In this document: one piece after another, positions 5,866 through 8,719 of the stretch
Position numbering within the stretch: position 1 is the stretch's first letter
Layout of the letters: each line of letters begins with the position of its first letter
Assembly (NCBI GenBank): GCA_900770405.1
Contig: CAAGKL010000050.1
Location: 1 to 8,719 of the forward strand
Length of the DNA stretch: 8,719 nt
Reading direction: 5' to 3'
Source of the DNA: Clostridia bacterium
Lineage (GTDB): Bacteria > Bacillota > Clostridia > UBA1381
The notes under the pieces: model-generated
Database searches by the model: none
What the model was told of the DNA's origin: nothing
The model's input: only the letters and a program-made list of their open reading frames with translations
Translations under genes and position numbers: made by a program

Positions 5866-5890
5866 GCGTTCCTTCGGGGGCGCTTTTCTT
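5864..5890 (+). terminator. Intrinsic terminator of the toxin-like mRNA
   Basis: AAGCGTTCC (5864-5872) pairs with GGGGCGCTT (5877-5885), nine pairs including two G-U, around a UUCG tetraloop closed by C-G, an especially stable loop. TTTTCTT (5884-5890) gives the U tail. It lies behind the antisense promoter, in mirror position to the leftward terminator. Confidence 0.85.
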
Positions 5891-5896
5891 ATACCT

Positions 5897-5935
5897 AAAA
5901 AACCGTTTTTGCAGTTAAGTGCAGAGCGGTTTTTT
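5897..5935. terminator. Bidirectional terminator between cassette and nozzle gene
   Basis: AAAAAACCG (5897-5905) pairs with CGGTTTTTT (5927-5935). Inside, after a bulged T, TTTTGCA pairs with TGCAGAG through A-T, G-C and G-T pairs, around a loop of about GTTAAG. The flanking A6 and T6 provide a U tail in both directions. It is a second barrier to rightward transcription 7 bases after the first, and ends 29 bases before the nozzle ATG. Confidence 0.75.
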
Positions 5936-5964
5936 AACTATAAAAATACGAAACGGTGGTTGAC

Positions 5965-8163
5965 ATGAAATATCCGAGCATAAGCAAGCAGCCGATGCGG
6001 TCTATAAGCATACCCGAGCTTTCGGGCGGAATCAATTTGCGGGACGGCATATCTGCCGTAAACGATAATCAGCTGACAAACTGCAAAAATATTTGGTTCA
6101 AGGACGCTATTTTAAAAACACGCCCGGGAACGGTGCAGGACACAACGCTTGAATTTGACGGATTTCAGCCGTCAAGCGGCGGACAGGTCTCTGTGAGAGA
6201 TCCGCAGAAGGAGAATGCGGTAAGGGTAGCGGGCGGCAGCAGATACACCCTTATATCGCAGCGCACGGATTATTACAGGTCGGCGGAATCAGGCGGGGAT
6301 TTACTTCCTTCAAATTCGCATATACAGTTCTTTTGGGTCGGCAAAACGTCAGGCGGTATAACGAGTGATCGTCTGCCCTCGATTTCAACCGAATACGGAG
6401 TCGTTTTTAAAAATCACTTTGTGATACAGGACAAGAAAACGCTTTACTGCTTTGCAGAGCTTAAGGATGGTGGAGAAATATATAAGCTTGAAGACGACGG
6501 CGACAGTTGGGTGAAGCTTGCGGATGAGGATATGTATATACCGACTGTTGTTACGCATTGTAAGGCGGGCGGCTTTGTGTCTGTCCGTGAGGAAGACATT
6601 TTCAGCTCCGGCGGCGTACTTTTCGAGGGGTATAATTTCCTCGGTTCATATTACAAAATTATAGGTTCGACATATTGCGGCGAAAAGGGCGGGGACAACC
6701 ACATTATGACGTATGCGGTATTGAGGTCCACACCCGGCGACGGCGAAATAATCGGCAAAAAAGTCAAAGTTGAGATAACGAATACATACGGTAAAAAATA
6801 TGTTCATCAGGTCACCGTAAGCGATAGCGGCTGGTCTAAAGAAACCGTTTCCCCGGGAGACGGTTTGTATATGTTTTATGCAGGCGGACAGATACAATTC
6901 AAAAAGACGACCGATGATAGCGGAGAAGTGGCAACAATAACAAGCTCCGAATATGTTGAAGATAATATGGTTATAACCGCGCCTTGCTCCAATACAAAGG
7001 AAAACCTTAAAAAGGTATTCGCCATGACGCGGCAGATGTGGTTCGGCGGCGACGCGGCAGGCATAAGCGGCGGCTCGAGAGTATTTTTGGGTGCCAATAC
7101 CGACGAAAAGGAAAAAAGCCTTGTATTATGGAGCGGACCTAACAATCCGCTGTATTTCCCCGAAAACTGCTATGCATATGTCGGGAATAATTCGCAGAGC
7201 GTTACGGCGTTCGGCAGGCAGTCGGATATGCTGGTTATTTTCAAAGAGCGGGAAACTTACCTTACGCAGTATGTAAAAAACAGCAATATAACCGCCTCGG
7301 ACCTTATAAATCAAAAGGTTGTGGATTACACCGCTTCGAGCGTTTATTTCCCGATAATACTTTTGCATTCGGGCATAGGCTGCGACTGCCCCGACAGCAT
7401 AGAGCTTTGTCGCAACCGCCTTGTATGGGCGTGCACAGACGGAAATGTTTACACGCTTTGCAACGAAAATCAGTACAGCGAACGGACGATATTTAAAGTA
7501 TCGGATATGATAAGCCGCAGGCTGAAAAATGAAAGCTTACACCGTGCTATGTCGGCGGATATTGACGGCAGATATTTTCTTTTCACGGACAAACATGTTT
7601 ATGTTATGGAGTACGAAAGCTACGGGTATACCTATGTCGCTTCGTACAGCAAGGCAGAGGATGCGCAGCTGCGCATACCTTGGTGGTATTGGGAGCTGCC
7701 CGAAACCGCCGTATGCGTACTTACTGACGGCACGGAGCTTATTATGCTCACGGCGAAAAGCAACGAGTATTATACAAAAGATTACCCGATTTACAGATTC
7801 GAGGACGGCAGAGCAGCCGACGGGGGCGGAAATGCAATTGAGACATTTCTGCAAACGAAGATATTCGATTTCGGCGCTCCCGCGTACACAAAGAATGTTC
7901 CGCTTGTAAATATCGCTTTCGGCAATAACGGCGGCGAGCCTGTGACGGTAAGCTTTGTGAGCGAGAGCGGAAGCTGCGGCGATGAAGAGGTAACGCTTTC
8001 GGAAAGCGCGGAGGATGAATATTCGCCCGAATTTGTTCACAACAGGCAGTTAAGACCGTCGGCTCACACGGTAACGCGGTTCGGTGTAAGACTTGAGTGC
8101 AGCGGCATTATGTCGGTTGACGCGATATCGCTTAATTACAGACTTTTAGGGGGTGCGAGATAA
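5965..8163 (+). CDS. Tail hub/nozzle-like protein (beta-propeller, podovirus tail)
   Basis: A 732-residue, beta-rich protein, probably the tube or nozzle attached below the adaptor ring, comparable in role to T7 gp12 or P22 gp10. Typical segments are the N-terminal PELSGGINLRDGISAVNDNQ (17-36), then NIWFKDAILKTRPGT. The middle has GPNNPLYFPENCYAYVG (about 391-407) and FGRQSDMLVIFKERETYL (about 416-433), the 'P.YFPe...vG' and 'gd.LviFKe..y' stretches. Next comes GIGCDCPDSIELCRNRLVWA, then TDGNVYTL (about 471-499). A beta-rich C-terminal domain follows. The ATG at 5965 is chosen because GGTGG (5955-5959) sits 5 bases upstream. An in-frame GTG at 5956 adds three residues but lies inside that site. 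The ribosome binding site is weak compared with other genes here. No good promoter lies between the terminator at 5935 and the start. The stop TAA overlaps the next ATG by one base. Confidence 0.8.
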   Translation: MKYPSISKQPMRSISIPELSGGINLRDGISAVNDNQLTNCKNIWFKDAILKTRPGTVQDTTLEFDGFQPSSGGQVSVRDPQKENAVRVAGGSRYTLISQRTDYYRSAESGGDLLPSNSHIQFFWVGKTSGGITSDRLPSISTEYGVVFKNHFVIQDKKTLYCFAELKDGGEIYKLEDDGDSWVKLADEDMYIPTVVTHCKAGGFVSVREEDIFSSGGVLFEGYNFLGSYYKIIGSTYCGEKGGDNHIMTYAVLRSTPGDGEIIGKKVKVEITNTYGKKYVHQVTVSDSGWSKETVSPGDGLYMFYAGGQIQFKKTTDDSGEVATITSSEYVEDNMVITAPCSNTKENLKKVFAMTRQMWFGGDAAGISGGSRVFLGANTDEKEKSLVLWSGPNNPLYFPENCYAYVGNNSQSVTAFGRQSDMLVIFKERETYLTQYVKNSNITASDLINQKVVDYTASSVYFPIILLHSGIGCDCPDSIELCRNRLVWACTDGNVYTLCNENQYSERTIFKVSDMISRRLKNESLHRAMSADIDGRYFLFTDKHVYVMEYESYGYTYVASYSKAEDAQLRIPWWYWELPETAVCVLTDGTELIMLTAKSNEYYTKDYPIYRFEDGRAADGGGNAIETFLQTKIFDFGAPAYTKNVPLVNIAFGNNGGEPVTVSFVSESGSCGDEEVTLSESAEDEYSPEFVHNRQLRPSAHTVTRFGVRLECSGIMSVDAISLNYRLLGGAR

Positions 8164-8693
8164 TGGATAGACAGACGGAATTACTTGAAATATACAGAAG
8201 AAACGGAACGCCGCAAATGAAAGCGGATATAGCTGCTTCAGGGAAAGTGTACGATACCCAGCGCCGTCAAACGCAGGATACATACGACAGGCAGATAAAG
8301 GACACAAATAATTCCTATGAGGATATGTACCGCGAAAACGCCGTGCAGAGGCTTATAAACGAGCGGAAAATTGCCGAGGATATGGCGGGGTTAGGTCTTA
8401 CCGATTCGGGGCTTAACAGAACGCAGCAGACGGCGGCACAGCTTTCTTATGCGAACAGCAAGAACAAAATTGACGTAAACAGGCAAAAGGCGGTAGATAC
8501 CCTTACAGCCTCGCTCGCCGATGCCGTAAGCCGGATTGACGCGAACAAGCTTGCCACTGCCGAGAAGATACGCAGTTCATATGAGAGCGGATGGCAGTCA
8601 GCCGCGCAGAGCACCTATAACAAGGAATTGGAAGAAGAAACCCAGAGGAAAAAGAACGCATACGATTACAGTATTAAGCTTTATGAGCAACGG
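8163..8693 (+). CDS. Coiled-coil virion protein (possible ejection protein), 3'-truncated
   Basis: 177 codons are visible before the adapter. The start ATG (8163) overlaps the nozzle stop (TAATG). AGGGGGTG (8148-8155) gives a strong ribosome binding site. The protein starts MDRQTELLEIYRRNGTPQMK and is almost wholly helical, Gln/Lys/Ala/Asp-rich and without hydrophobic segments. It has a more ordered stretch around residues 50-105 (SYEDMYRENAVQRLINERKI, then AEDMAGLGLTDSGLNRTQQT). Similar 'LTDSGLNRTQQTA' proteins follow tail genes in gut phages as I recall them, but I cannot name the family with certainty. Position after the nozzle and coiled-coil content suit an internal or ejection protein. 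A tail-associated protein is equally possible. The frame stays open into the adapter, so the last residues of any automatic translation (RSEERRVG) are artefact. Confidence 0.72.
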
Positions 8694-8719
8694 AGATCGG
8701 AAGAGCGTCGTGTAGGGAA
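8694..8719. other. Illumina adapter sequence (artefact), reverse complement
   Basis: AGATCGGAAGAGCGTCGTGT followed by AGGGAA is the reverse complement of the same read-1 adapter found at base 1, extending 6 bases further. The final gene runs into it in frame. It must be removed before any terminal-repeat or ORF analysis. Confidence 0.98.

Larger units (their letters stand above)
5617..5890 (+). ncRNA. Structured toxin-like mRNA of a type I toxin-antitoxin locus
   Basis: This is the predicted rightward transcript, from the promoter at 5582-5610 to the terminator at 5864-5890, about 274 bases. It holds only a 21-codon reading frame and is otherwise structure. The 5' end (5620-5632 and 5640-5651) pairs with 3' sequence (5817-5829 and 5805-5816). 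A hairpin at 5659-5672 hides the ribosome binding site. A hairpin at 5746-5776, followed by ATTTCTTT, could end a shorter form. Long-range 5'-3' pairing and a hidden binding site are established features of type I toxin mRNAs such as Fst/par, TxpA and BsrG. The closing-helix wobbles (G-U on this strand, A-C mismatches on the other) show that the fold is selected in this RNA. The exact ends are inferred. Confidence 0.75.

Noticed and set aside
5916..5944. Promoter for the nozzle gene using TATAAA at 5939-5944
   Set aside because: The matching -35 position (TAAGTG) fits poorly, and the element overlaps the terminator stem. It is too weak to call.
5965..8163. Diversity-generating retroelement target or tail-fibre repeats in the nozzle or downstream protein
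   Set aside because: No reverse transcriptase, template repeat or adenine-biased variable stretch was seen.
1..8719. Inverted terminal repeats of about 20 bases, as in protein-primed linear phages
   Set aside because: The repeats are exactly the Illumina read-1 adapter and its reverse complement.

Overview
This is an 8.7-kb piece of the late (virion) gene block of a tailed phage or prophage. It most likely comes from a short-tailed (podovirus-like) phage of a Gram-positive, Clostridia-like gut host. The host guess is inference. It rests on strong AGGAGG-type ribosome binding sites, near-consensus sigma-A-type promoters, and a small toxin cassette whose layout resembles ones common in Firmicutes. 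Both ends of the window are sequencing adapter, not biology: bases 1-20 and 8694-8719 are the same Illumina oligonucleotide in opposite orientations. The true insert is therefore 21-8693, and it cuts genes at both ends.

Structural genes all read rightward. They are: a 5'-truncated large terminase (22-1203); a 75-residue single-pass membrane protein (1238-1465); an acidic coiled-coil scaffold (1506-2321); the major capsid protein (2340-3287), broken by one in-frame TGA at codon 71; a portal (3344-5200); a small head-tail adaptor (5197-5559) whose start overlaps the portal stop; a tail hub/nozzle-like protein (5965-8163); and the 5' part of a coiled-coil virion protein (8163-8693), whose start overlaps the nozzle stop. 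Together they cover DNA packaging, procapsid assembly, and the neck and short tail. The portal lies after the capsid gene rather than before it, which is not the usual order.

The most interesting part is the gap of about 400 bases at 5560-5964, between adaptor and nozzle. It holds a self-contained, nearly mirror-symmetric sense/antisense cassette. A rightward promoter (TTGCAA, 17 bases, extended -10 TGTTATAAT) faces a leftward promoter that matches consensus exactly (TTGACA, 17 bases, TATAAT, also with an upstream TG). Both promoters fire into the same stretch of about 210 bases, and each transcript ends at an intrinsic terminator just behind the opposing promoter. The rightward RNA encodes a 21-residue, Ile-rich, one-helix peptide ending in KKK. 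Its ribosome binding site is buried in a C5/G5 hairpin, and its 5' and 3' ends can pair through a long helix containing three G-U pairs. This is the organisation of a type I toxin-antitoxin locus (membrane-peptide mRNA plus antisense RNA), placed as a moron-like insert in the virion operon. A further bidirectional terminator separates it from the nozzle gene.

No tRNA, rRNA, CRISPR, integrase or transposase is visible. Protein functions are assigned from remembered family motifs and synteny, without database searches.
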